From positions 3,100,001 to 3,164,000 of the forward strand of contig NZ_CP042425.1 of NCBI RefSeq assembly GCF_008254045.1: a DNA stretch of 64,000 nt, written 5' to 3'. The first letter of the stretch is position 1, and the number at the start of each line of letters is the position of its first letter. The position numbers and the translations under genes were made by a program. The DNA comes from Limnoglobus roseus. GTDB taxonomy: Bacteria; Planctomycetota; Planctomycetia; Gemmatales; Gemmataceae. Positions 7,002-14,715 of the stretch are shown piece by piece. Below the pieces are notes generated by a model. It worked only from the letters and a program-made list of their open reading frames with translations, was not told the origin of the DNA and did no database searches.

Positions 7002-9137
7002 GTGGACAGCGCATCCTCTCCGATTCCCACGTCCGGCGCACTCGCGGCCGCACCGGGCCGATCCTGGGCGGCCCGCCTGGGGTCGCTGACGGCGGCCGTA
7101 CTCCTGGTCCTGACGATCCCGGTCGTGTACCTGTTCGTCGACCTGCTCGTCTGGCGGGGCACGATCCCCGAGTACACCGACCTGCCCGCCGCCCGGCAAA
7201 AGGAATTCAAGGCCGAGTGGGAGCGATCCCTCGGCGCACGCGACGAGATCAAGAGCTCGCACGCGAAGGTTCGCCCGACCGACGCGGAGGCCAAGACCGA
7301 GGACGTGCAGCACTGGCAGTGGCGCTGGCAGGCCGTGACGTACCAGATGCTAACCGAACGGGTCGGCCCGGAAGCCGCGGACGCCTACCTGCAACTGCCC
7401 GAGAACGGCGGCACGGCAACGCCGACCGGCCAGCGGCTGGGCGTGCTCTCGCTGATGGCCCGCGAACGGCCGCACTGGACGATCTCACTCCTCGGCCCGT
7501 TCGCCCGCTCGGCCGGGTGGTCGTGGCGGCCGGACGCCGAGTCCGGCACGAACACGCCGTACCTCGCCGGCCTGTTCGTCATCCTCTTCTTGCTCACGGC
7601 CACGCAAATCGTACTCCTGTTCGCCGCCAGCCACTGGGCCGCGTCGGCGGGTCTGGCCGCCGTAGTGCGGATGCGGCGGTCGATCTACGGCCACGCGAAC
7701 CGGTTGAATCAGGTCGTCGTCCGCCGGCACACGATGAAGGAAGTCGCCACGCTGTTCACCGCGAAACTCGAAACGATGGCCGACGGCCTGCGGGCATCGG
7801 TCCTCCACAGTTGGCGGCTGCCGACGGTGATCGTGCTGGCGCTCTTGATGCTGGTTTCCGTGAACACCGGCGTCGCCTTGACGTTCCTGTTCCTGGCCGC
7901 GGTCGTCTGGTTCGCCGTCGGGCAGTTCGCCGCGTACTTCAGCCGCGACGGCCGCATCGCCTCCCGCCGGGCCGAGGCGCGCCTGTCGCAGATGAAGGAG
8001 AGCGTGTCGATCCTGCAACTGGTGAAGTGCTACCTGATGGAAGGCTTCAACCAGAACCGCGTCGAACGGCAACTGACCGACTACTCGCGGGCCGAGTGGC
8101 GGCGGCTGCGCGGCGAATCCCTCTCGCGGCCGGCCGTGATCGCGGCGGCAATCCTGGCCGGCGTCGGCGTGCTGTACCTCGCCGGCCGGGCGGTGTTGCT
8201 CGGCGAGATGAGCGTGGCAGGGTTGGCGGCCAAGATTTTCGCCATCGGCATCCTGCTGTGGGCGGTCAGCGTGTGGGTCGGGTCTCGCATCCGCATCCGC
8301 CGGGCGGCCGAGGCCGAAGCCGAGGTGACGGAGTTCCTGCAACGCCGGGCCGACACCGGGCAGACCATCGACGCGGAGTTCCTTCAGCCGATGGAGAAGC
8401 GGATGGAACTGGTCGAACTGAGCATGCGCGAACCCGGCAGCGGCCGGATGCTGCTGGAGAACGTGTCGCTGGCGATCCCCGCCGGCTCCCGCGTGGCCAT
8501 CGTCGCGTCGGACCCGGAAGAGAGTTTAACGCTGGCGTTCCTGATGACGCGGTTCCTCGACCCGACCGGCGGCGAGGTCCGCATCGACGGCAAGAACACC
8601 CGCTGGGTGACGCACGAATCGCTCCGCACGCAGGTGGCGATGGTGCTGCAACAGAACTTGATCTTTAGCGACACGGTCGCGAACAACATCGGCTGCGGCG
8701 ACGGCGGGTACACGCTGCCGCAGATCATCGAGGCCGGCAAGATGGCCCACGCCCACCAGTTCGTGCAGCGGCTGCCCTACGGGTACGAGTCGCTGATCGG
8801 CGACGGCGGCCTATCACTCCGCGCCGGCGAGAAGCTCCGCATCGCGCTGGCCCGGGCGGTCTTGCGAGACCCGTCGGTGTTGATCGTGGAAGAGCCCGAA
8901 CTGCCGATGGACGAGGACTCGCGGGCATTGCTCGACGACGCCTACGAGCGGATCGCGGCCGGGCACACGCAGGTCTTCCTCTCGCGGCGGCAGTCGGTCC
9001 TGCGGCGGGCCGACCGCGTGGTGGTGCTGCACAAGGGCAAGGTCGCCGCCGCCGGCACGCACGAGGATCTGCTGAAGACGAACGACCTATACCGCCACCT
9101 GCTGTTCAAGGAGATCACGGTGCCGAGCGCGGCGTGA
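7002..9137 (+). CDS. ABC exporter-type fusion with a degenerate ATPase domain
   Basis: This 711-residue protein has the layout of a type IV ABC exporter half: membrane segments near residues 25-50, 190-210, 265-305 and 380-430, then a nucleotide-binding domain from about 465. The ATPase motifs are eroded. The Walker A region reads ASDPEESLT (502-510), with Glu507 where the Lys belongs. The signature LSGGQ reads LRAGE. Walker B reads LIVEEP, with Glu630 for Asp. The switch His is Arg (FLSRRQ). The Q-loop (LQQNLIFSDTVANNI) and overall fold are intact, and the reading frame is uninterrupted, so this is not simple decay. It starts at GTG 7002 with GAGG seven bases upstream. A regulatory or non-hydrolytic partner role is inferred. 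Confidence 0.8.
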   Translation: MDSASSPIPTSGALAAAPGRSWAARLGSLTAAVLLVLTIPVVYLFVDLLVWRGTIPEYTDLPAARQKEFKAEWERSLGARDEIKSSHAKVRPTDAEAKTEDVQHWQWRWQAVTYQMLTERVGPEAADAYLQLPENGGTATPTGQRLGVLSLMARERPHWTISLLGPFARSAGWSWRPDAESGTNTPYLAGLFVILFLLTATQIVLLFAASHWAASAGLAAVVRMRRSIYGHANRLNQVVVRRHTMKEVATLFTAKLETMADGLRASVLHSWRLPTVIVLALLMLVSVNTGVALTFLFLAAVVWFAVGQFAAYFSRDGRIASRRAEARLSQMKESVSILQLVKCYLMEGFNQNRVERQLTDYSRAEWRRLRGESLSRPAVIAAAILAGVGVLYLAGRAVLLGEMSVAGLAAKIFAIGILLWAVSVWVGSRIRIRRAAEAEAEVTEFLQRRADTGQTIDAEFLQPMEKRMELVELSMREPGSGRMLLENVSLAIPAGSRVAIVASDPEESLTLAFLMTRFLDPTGGEVRIDGKNTRWVTHESLRTQVAMVLQQNLIFSDTVANNIGCGDGGYTLPQIIEAGKMAHAHQFVQRLPYGYESLIGDGGLSLRAGEKLRIALARAVLRDPSVLIVEEPELPMDEDSRALLDDAYERIAAGHTQVFLSRRQSVLRRADRVVVLHKGKVAAAGTHEDLLKTNDLYRHLLFKEITVPSAA

Positions 9138-9145
9138 TATTTTTT

Positions 9146-9187
9146 CGGGCGAAAGCCCCGGGACGGCCGTCTCGGGGCTTTCGCCCG
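9146..9187 (+). terminator. Hairpin terminator after ABC exporter gene
   Basis: CGGGCGAAAGCCCCG (9146-9160) pairs perfectly with 9173-9187 around a 12-base loop. The T run sits before the stem on this strand, so termination may also work on the opposite strand. Confidence 0.65.
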
Positions 9188-9204
9188 TCTCAGACAACGA
9201 GCCC

Positions 9205-9576
9205 ATGCAACGTCCCGAAGACGCCGACCCGCGTATCTACTTCGCTGCCGAGCGGACGCTGCTCGCGTGGGTGCGGACGGCCCTCGGCGTCATCGGCCTC
9301 GGGTTCGTCGTCACGCGGTTCGGCGTCTTCCTGCACCTCATCGCCCGGCCGGAGAACCACCCGACGCCGTCGGTCAACTCCACCGCCATCGGCGTCAGTC
9401 TCGTCGTTCTGGGAACGCTCACCATGCTCGGGGCGACGGCGCAGTACGTCCGCTTCTGCCGGGAACTCACGCCGTTGCAACGGCCCGCCCGGTACTGGAC
9501 GGGGTTCGCCACGACGGTCGCCTCCGGCCTCGCCCTCATCGGCGCGATCTTGGCGACGTACCTCGCGCTGACGTGA
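9205..9576 (+). CDS. DUF202 (YidH-type) small membrane protein
   Basis: This 123-residue protein carries the DUF202 signature: an N-terminal RTLLAWVRTALGVIGLGF followed by ARYWTG, with three predicted membrane helices (about residues 20-45, 60-80 and 100-122). The family is found across bacteria and near fungal VTC proteins, but its biochemical role is unknown. The gene lies 16 bases before the phosphatase gene on the same strand and may be co-transcribed with it and with rsmA. Confidence 0.8.
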   Translation: MQRPEDADPRIYFAAERTLLAWVRTALGVIGLGFVVTRFGVFLHLIARPENHPTPSVNSTAIGVSLVVLGTLTMLGATAQYVRFCRELTPLQRPARYWTGFATTVASGLALIGAILATYLALT

Positions 9577-9592
9577 TCCATACACTAGGCGG

Positions 9593-10408
9593 ATGAACCT
9601 GGAACACGAACTCGCGGTCGCGCTGGCGGCCGCGGAACGGGCGGGGCAATTCATCCGCACCGAGTACGAATCGTTCACCCCGATTCCGAACGCCCCCGCG
9701 ACTATCAGCACGCACGTCGATAAGGGGTCGCAAGACCTCATCATGAAGTTCCTCCACGAGAAGTTCCCGCACGACGGCCTGTGCGGCGAGGAGGACACCG
9801 GCACGCCGAAGGCGGCGGCCGCCGACCTGCCGACCCGCGTGTGGGTCGTCGACCCGATCGACGGCACCCGCGGCTTCGCCATGAAGAACGGCGAGTTCTC
9901 CGCGATGATCGGCCTGACCATCAACCGCGAAGTCGTCCTCGGTGTGGTGCTGGAGCCGACGACGATGAAGTACACCTACGCGACCAAGGGCGGCGGGTGC
10001 TGGACGAAAGTCGGCGAGGCGGGCACGCCGACGCGCTGCTCCGTGCGGCCGACAACAAATCCGGACGAGGTGGTACTGGTGCAGAGCCGGCCGGGCAAGA
10101 AAGATTCGCCGACGGCCGTGCAGAAGGCGTTGCAGCCGGCGAAGACGCTGGAAATGTACTCGGCCGGCGTGAAGCTCGCCGTGGTGGCCCGCGGTGAGGC
10201 CGACGTGTACGTGAATACCTACGGCGTCTTCCGCGATTGGGACATCTGTGCCGGGCACGTTCTCGTCACCGAGGCCGGCGGCGTGGTGACGGGCTTCGGC
10301 GGCGAGGCGATCACCTACGGGGCCGAAGCGTTCGCGCAAAAACTCGGCCTCGTGGCCGGTGGGCCGGGGATTCATGCCGCCGTGGTCGAGAAGCTGAAGG
10401 CAGTTTAG
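9593..10408 (+). CDS. Inositol monophosphatase-family phosphatase, CysQ-like
   Basis: This 271-residue Mg-dependent, Li-sensitive-type phosphatase has metal ligands in GEED (Glu66, Glu67) and DPIDGTRGF (Asp87, Asp90), with the distal site in WDICAGHVLVTEAGG. The Arg after DGT and the following Gly-Phe match 3'(2'),5'-bisphosphate nucleotidases (CysQ), which recycle adenosine 3',5'-bisphosphate from sulfate assimilation. Inositol monophosphatase or histidinol phosphatase cannot be excluded; an ino1 gene is present at 54.9 kb. It sits between the DUF202 gene and rsmA with short spacers (16 and 23 bases), consistent with an operon. Confidence 0.85.
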   Translation: MNLEHELAVALAAAERAGQFIRTEYESFTPIPNAPATISTHVDKGSQDLIMKFLHEKFPHDGLCGEEDTGTPKAAAADLPTRVWVVDPIDGTRGFAMKNGEFSAMIGLTINREVVLGVVLEPTTMKYTYATKGGGCWTKVGEAGTPTRCSVRPTTNPDEVVLVQSRPGKKDSPTAVQKALQPAKTLEMYSAGVKLAVVARGEADVYVNTYGVFRDWDICAGHVLVTEAGGVVTGFGGEAITYGAEAFAQKLGLVAGGPGIHAAVVEKLKAV

Positions 10409-10431
10409 CAGGACAGCCGTACAATACCCGG

Positions 10432-11331
10432 ATGAACCCCGAACAACCTACGCCGAGCGGCCCATCGCCGCGGCAGACTCTGTCGTACCTCCGCCGCCTC
10501 TTTTCGACTTATGGACTGGAGGCGAAGAGCAAGCTCGGCCAGAACTTCCTCATCGACATCAACCTCCTCGACCTGATCGTGCGGGCCGGTGAACTCACGA
10601 CTGCGGACACCGTCCTCGAAGTCGGCACCGGCACCGGGTCGCTGACGGCGAAGCTCGCCGAGGTTGCCGGGCACGTCGTCACGGTGGAGATCGACTCGTC
10701 GCTCGCCCCGGTCGCCCGCGAAATCGTCGGCCCTCGGGACAACGTCACCTACCTGCACGGCGACTGCCTGGCGAAGAAGAGCGTGCTGAACCCGGACATG
10801 ATCGCCGCGTGGGATGCCGTGCCCGGCAAGAAGAAGCTGATCGCGAATCTGCCCTACGTGATCGCGACGCCGTTGATCTCGAACCTGCTCGTCAGCCGCG
10901 ACGACATCGACCGGATGGTGGTGATGGTGCAGTGGGAGATCGCCGAGCGGCTCAAGGCAACCGTCAACACGAAGGATTACAACGCCCTCAGCGTGTTGGT
11001 GCAGAGCATCGCCGACGTGGAGACGGTGCGGAAGGTGCTGCCGACGAACTTCTTCCCGCAACCGAAGGTCGACTCGGCCATCGTCCTCATCAAGTCGAAC
11101 CCGGAGAAGCGGAAGCTCGTCGGCGACGTGGTGAAGTTCCGCAACTTCTTGCGTGCGCTCTACATCCACCGCCGAAAGAGTCTGCGGCAAGCGCTGGTCG
11201 GGTTCCCCACCGGGCGGATCGATAAAGAGGTCGTGGACGCGAAGTTGAAGGAACTCGGCATCGACAGCGCCGGCCGGGCGGAATCGCTGGACATTCCCAC
11301 CCACCTGCGGTTGTGCGAGGCGTTCGGGTAA
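10432..11331 (+). CDS. rsmA: 16S rRNA dimethyladenosine transferase RsmA (KsgA)
   Basis: RsmA dimethylates two adjacent adenosines near the 3' end of 16S rRNA during 30S maturation. The 299-residue protein has the family N-terminal phrase KSKLGQNFLIDINLL, S-adenosylmethionine motif I EVGTGTGSLT (residues 63-72), and catalytic NLPY at 139-142. The C-terminal part has FFPQPKVDSAIV and the RRKSLRQAL stretch. An upstream extension of the frame exists, but the ATG at 10432, 23 bases after the phosphatase stop, gives the normal family start. A bidirectional hairpin follows. Confidence 0.95.
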   Translation: MNPEQPTPSGPSPRQTLSYLRRLFSTYGLEAKSKLGQNFLIDINLLDLIVRAGELTTADTVLEVGTGTGSLTAKLAEVAGHVVTVEIDSSLAPVAREIVGPRDNVTYLHGDCLAKKSVLNPDMIAAWDAVPGKKKLIANLPYVIATPLISNLLVSRDDIDRMVVMVQWEIAERLKATVNTKDYNALSVLVQSIADVETVRKVLPTNFFPQPKVDSAIVLIKSNPEKRKLVGDVVKFRNFLRALYIHRRKSLRQALVGFPTGRIDKEVVDAKLKELGIDSAGRAESLDIPTHLRLCEAFG

Positions 11332-11338
11332 AAACGCA

Positions 11339-11370
11339 AAAAGCCCAGGCACAGCCGTGCCTGGGCTTTT
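11339..11370. terminator. Bidirectional terminator between rsmA and the Tyr-rich protein gene
   Basis: AAAAGCCCAGGCAC (11339-11352) pairs perfectly with GTGCCTGGGCTTTT (11357-11370) around a four-base loop. It has A and T runs on both sides, between two convergent genes, and so can act in both directions. Confidence 0.85.
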
Positions 11371-11386
11371 CGACTTCCCATTTCTA

Positions 11387-12364
11387 TCAGCGGCTCACGA
11401 GTCGGAAATCGCGGGTGTCGTTCGGCGCGATGGTCAGCTTCTTGTAGCGCACCGCGTTACCGTCGCCGCGATCCACGTACAGGTACCAGTCGCCGGCGGG
11501 CAACGTCAGGTCGAACTCGCCGAATTCGTTCGCTTTCGCGTACTTCCGATCTTCGTGATTGTCGGCGTTCACGAATACCAGCTTCGACCCCGCCTTCGGC
11601 GTGAGTTGATCCTTCTCGACCACTTCGCCCCGCAGGCGTGCCGGTCGGCTCGCCGTGTTCGCATTTGCGGGCAACGACTTGCTCGCCGAGGGCTTATTCG
11701 AGGTCGCCGGCGGCATCTGGCGCGGGAAGCTGTTGCCCGTCGGCAGGTCGGTCGGGTTGATCGTCTCCGGTGTGCCGGGGCTCGTTTGCGAGCCTGCCGG
11801 CGGGGCGTTGCGGAACTCGTCGATCCGCGGGGCACCGATCGGCGGGGCCGGCACGGTGTAGTACGACGAGCGGCGCGTCGGTGGGTAGTAGTACGTCACC
11901 ACCGGCGTCGTCTCGGTCACTTCGCGATAGCTCCGCACCGGCACGAGGCGGGTCTTCTCGACCATCCGCTCGACCGAGTTGCACTGTTCCTTCATCACGT
12001 AGGACGTGCGCGGGACCGCGATCTCCTGGCAGCTTTGCGAACAGGGGTCGTAGTACGAGGTGTAGCTGTAGCTCTTCACCGGCTCCCAGTAGTACGACTT
12101 CACCGTCTCCTTGACCGGCACGCGGTACGACTCGCGCCGCCATTCCGTGACCGGCTGGTAGTAGCTGCGTTGGACGTACTCCACGCGGCGCTCCGGTTGG
12201 GCACAGCAGGCGTCCGGGGCGGGAGCGGGGGCCGCGTAATAGCTGGTCCGCGGGCGGTCGTTGCACGTCAACTGGAACACGTTGTTCCAGGCCGCTTGGG
12301 TGCTCCCCGAGGAGGCCGCCACGACCGACAGAACCAGCAGCATTGAACCGAGCGTGAATTTCAT
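11387..12364 (-). CDS. Secreted Tyr-rich protein with Y-x-P-V repeats and a C-terminal beta-sandwich-like domain
   Basis: This 325-residue protein has a signal peptide (MKFTLGSMLLVLSVVAASSG...AA). Residues 40-175 are rich in Tyr, Arg and Val with recurring units such as SYYQPVTEW, SYYWEPVKSY, SYTSYYDPC and VVTYYYPPT. Paired cysteines occur (CCAQ, PCSQSCQE). A Pro/Ser-rich linker follows. The C-terminal 65 residues (KLVFVNADNH...FGEFDLTLPAGDWYLYV) resemble a carboxypeptidase-regulatory or transthyretin-like beta-sandwich. The start is at ATG 12364 with AGGAG eight bases upstream. I recognise no named family; an extracellular or envelope structural role is inferred from composition. Confidence 0.75.
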   Translation of the reverse strand: MKFTLGSMLLVLSVVAASSGSTQAAWNNVFQLTCNDRPRTSYYAAPAPAPDACCAQPERRVEYVQRSYYQPVTEWRRESYRVPVKETVKSYYWEPVKSYSYTSYYDPCSQSCQEIAVPRTSYVMKEQCNSVERMVEKTRLVPVRSYREVTETTPVVTYYYPPTRRSSYYTVPAPPIGAPRIDEFRNAPPAGSQTSPGTPETINPTDLPTGNSFPRQMPPATSNKPSASKSLPANANTASRPARLRGEVVEKDQLTPKAGSKLVFVNADNHEDRKYAKANEFGEFDLTLPAGDWYLYVDRGDGNAVRYKKLTIAPNDTRDFRLVSR

Positions 12365-12500
12365 CGTTGTTACTCCTGAGTCAGTCCTCCCACACTTTAG
12401 AGTAAGTTGAAGCGATTGCCGTACCAATCTTTTTCAAGATTCCGATAATCGCTGCCGACATTCGCCGTCGCGAGAACCGTTAAATTCCGCCCATCCTTCA

Positions 12501-12544
12501 CGGCTTCGCCAGCTTCCTGTCAAATTCGAAAGATGGCGAAGCCG
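12501..12544. terminator. Inverted repeat, possible terminator of the small Cys-rich gene
   Basis: CGGCTTCGCCA (12501-12511) pairs perfectly with 12534-12544 around a 22-base loop. It lies 25 bases downstream of the small Cys-rich gene and upstream of the Tyr-rich gene promoter. The loop is long for a classical terminator. Confidence 0.4.
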
Positions 12545-12568
12545 GTGAATTGACACAGACTGAATCGT

Positions 12569-12844
12569 TTACCGAAAATGTTCACGGTTCTGGAGATGGC
12601 CATTCGGAAGTGAAGCAGACTTTGACCCGTTGATGACCCACTCGCTTCTCGATAAAAGCGATGTGGGCAACTCGTTCAGCGCCTCTTGTGGTGCGTCTAC
12701 GTCCCACCAGGCGACGCAACACAGGCAGCCGCCCGGTTCTTCTGGGCAGACCGCCATGCGGTCGCGCCACCGCTCGACCCACCCTTCGGCAACCTCCCAT
12801 TCACCGGGGCGGTCCACGATGACCAGAACCGTTGCCCGGGGCAT
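12569..12844 (-). CDS. Small Cys/Trp-rich hypothetical protein downstream of tpx
   Basis: This 91-residue soluble protein begins MPRATVLVIVDRPGEWEVAEG and contains the unusual stretch CPEEPGGCLCCVAWWDVDA, with four Cys within 11 residues. I recognise no family. The ATG at 12844 has a GGAG nine bases upstream; a GTG at 12874 would add ten residues. The gene begins 37 bases after the stop of tpx on the same strand, so co-transcription with a thiol peroxidase is likely. The clustered cysteines suggest metal or thiol chemistry, which is inference. The C-terminal 25 residues look low in information and may not be conserved. Confidence 0.6.
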   Translation of the reverse strand: MPRATVLVIVDRPGEWEVAEGWVERWRDRMAVCPEEPGGCLCCVAWWDVDAPQEALNELPTSLLSRSEWVINGSKSASLPNGHLQNREHFR

Positions 12845-12881
12845 ATGGGAAGTCTCCGAAAAATGTTTGAACACCTCAGTC

Positions 12882-13409
12882 TCAACCCGCGGCCTTCTTC
12901 AGCGCCTCGACGGCGGCGGTGTAGTTCGGCTCGCTGGTCACTTCCGGCACGTACTCGGCGTATGTCACGCTGCCGGTCGGGTCGACGACGAACACCGAGC
13001 GGGCGAGCAAATTGATCGGCAGCGGCGACTCTTCGAACAGCACGCCCCAGTTCTTGCCGAACGACTGGTTGTGCTGGTCCGAGAGCGTTTGCATCGTCTT
13101 GACGCCTTCGGCCCCGCAGAACCGCTTCTGGGCGAACGGCGAGTCGAGGCTGATCGTGTAGCACGCGACCTTGTCGCCGAGGGCGTTGATGGCGTCTTCG
13201 AACTTCTTCGTTTGGGTGCTACACACCGGCGTGTCGATCGACGGCACGACGCTGAACAGGCGGGCCTTGCCGTTGCTGTCGGCGAGGGTGACGGCCGCCA
13301 TCGCGTTGCTGACGCACTTGAAGTCCGGGGCCTTTTGCCCGACCTGGACCGCGTCGCCGGCCAGCGTGACGGGGTTGCCCTTGAAGGTGACGGCTTTCGC
13401 ACGAGACAT
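12882..13409 (-). CDS. tpx: Thiol peroxidase Tpx (atypical 2-Cys peroxiredoxin)
   Basis: Tpx reduces hydrogen peroxide and alkyl hydroperoxides with thioredoxin as electron donor. The 175-residue protein has the Tpx-specific active-site phrase PSIDTPVCSTQT, with peroxidatic Cys63, and resolving Cys98 in KRFCGAEGV, the spacing of atypical 2-Cys enzymes. LLARSVFVVD is also typical. The start is at ATG 13409, with GGGAG seven bases upstream; a longer frame to 13451 has no such support. The small Cys-rich gene follows. The protein is probably cytoplasmic or periplasm-independent, since no signal peptide is seen. Confidence 0.95.
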   Translation of the reverse strand: MSRAKAVTFKGNPVTLAGDAVQVGQKAPDFKCVSNAMAAVTLADSNGKARLFSVVPSIDTPVCSTQTKKFEDAINALGDKVACYTISLDSPFAQKRFCGAEGVKTMQTLSDQHNQSFGKNWGVLFEESPLPINLLARSVFVVDPTGSVTYAEYVPEVTSEPNYTAAVEALKKAAG

Positions 13410-13472
13410 GAGATTCTCCCGAGTTTGGGGTGAGGTTTCGAACCCTGTCATGATAGGTACGCCGGCCGATTT

Positions 13473-13537
13473 GGAACCCGGAGCGGTAGCGACGGGGTGG
13501 CAGCGGTTCCAACCCCGTCACTACCGCTCCGGGTTCC
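13473..13537. repeat. 26-base-pair palindromic hairpin in a divergent promoter region
   Basis: The arms 13473-13498 and 13512-13537 are inverted copies with one mismatch in 26, separated by a 13-base loop; they begin GGAACCCGGAGCGG. The hairpin lies between tpx and the gspF-like gene, which point away from each other, so it is not a terminator for either. It is probably a dispersed palindromic repeat, or an operator or mRNA-leader structure. Confidence 0.7.
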
Positions 13538-13603
13538 AGAGGAGGCTGGTGGCGAAAAGTCGCCACGGGCGGTAGGCTGAAGGCGTGCCCCTGAGGTTTC
13601 CGC

Positions 13604-14680
13604 ATGTTCCGTTCGCCGTGCCCGTTGCCCGCCCTGATCCTCTGGTGTCGGGCGTTGCGCCACGGCCTGGACGTGGGCCTGTCGCCGGTCCGCGTCTTCC
13701 GCCAGCAGGCGAAATCCGGCCCGGCCGTCTTCCGCCCCGTTGCCGAGCGGATGGCCGACCGCCTCGATGACGGGGATTCGATCTCCGACGCGCTGAAGCC
13801 GGAAGCGTGGCGGTTCCCGGTGCTGTTCGTGGAACTGATTGCCGTCGGCGAACAGGCCGGCCGACTGCCGGTGATCTTCCAGGAACTGGAGCAACACTAC
13901 GAAGCCGTGCGAGATGCGCAGCGGAAGTTCATCTCCGCGCTCGTCTACCCGGCGATGATGTACGTCGGCGCGATCGGGGTGCTCACCCTGTTGATCCTCG
14001 TTCTCGGCAGTATGTCCGGCGTGAACGGCAAGCCGATCGACGCCCTCGGCCTGGGCTTGGTGGGGGCCGGCGGCGCGTTCCTGTTCCTCTTCTACGCGAC
14101 CGGGTTCACGATCTTCGTCCTGGGCACGCTGTTCATCGTGTCGCGGAACCCGAACGCGAAGGCCGCCGCCGAAGCCTACGGGCTCAAGATTCCCGGCCTC
14201 GCGCCGGTGGTGCGGGCGTTCGCGCTGCACCGCTTCTCGATGGCCGCCCACATGACCATCGAGGCCGGGTTGAAGGCCGACCGGGTGCTGAAAAGTAGCC
14301 TCCGAGCGACGGCGAACAAGGCGTACCAGGCCGAAGGCGACCGGGCCGCGAAGCTAGCCCGCAAGGGGAAGGAGATCGTCGAGACGCTGTCGAAACTCGG
14401 CCCGACACTGTTCCCGGACGCCTTCGTGCAGGCCGTGGCCATCGGCGAAGAGAGCGGCCGCCTGGCCGAAGTGATGCTGAAGGAAGCGGAGATTTATCGC
14501 GAGGAGAGTATCCGCGGCATGAAGGTGCTCGCCCGCATCGTGTCCGGGCTGGTGTACGCCGTCATCGGCATCCTCGTAATCGTGTGCATCTTCCGGGTCT
14601 TCAATACCGCGTACATGGGCCAGATTCAACAAGGGCTCGACGCGGCAGATGACCACAACAAGTGGCTCCGCGGCGGATAA
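13604..14680 (+). CDS. Type II secretion/type IV pilus inner-membrane protein, GspF/PilC family
   Basis: This 358-residue protein has two GspF-type cytoplasmic helical domains with the recurring phrase ELIAVGEQAGRLPVIF (about residue 78) and VQAVAIGEESGRLAEVM (about residue 277), each followed by membrane helices (about 113-135, 145-175 and 320-345). GspF anchors the assembly ATPase in pilus and type II secretion machines. No gspE, gspD or pseudopilin gene is adjacent; the DUF1559 prepilin-like genes at 1.8-4.1 kb are the nearest possible clients. GAGG lies eight bases before the ATG. Confidence 0.85.
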   Translation: MFRSPCPLPALILWCRALRHGLDVGLSPVRVFRQQAKSGPAVFRPVAERMADRLDDGDSISDALKPEAWRFPVLFVELIAVGEQAGRLPVIFQELEQHYEAVRDAQRKFISALVYPAMMYVGAIGVLTLLILVLGSMSGVNGKPIDALGLGLVGAGGAFLFLFYATGFTIFVLGTLFIVSRNPNAKAAAEAYGLKIPGLAPVVRAFALHRFSMAAHMTIEAGLKADRVLKSSLRATANKAYQAEGDRAAKLARKGKEIVETLSKLGPTLFPDAFVQAVAIGEESGRLAEVMLKEAEIYREESIRGMKVLARIVSGLVYAVIGILVIVCIFRVFNTAYMGQIQQGLDAADDHNKWLRGG

Positions 14681-14715
14681 CCTCTCCGTGTGCGTGCGCC
14701 CCCACAGGTCGCAAG

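Noticed and set aside
5403..7313. 636-codon minus-strand open frame opposite the ABC-2 permease
   Set aside because: It is rich in Arg/Gln/Asp/Gly with no domain, and the plus strand carries an obvious membrane protein.
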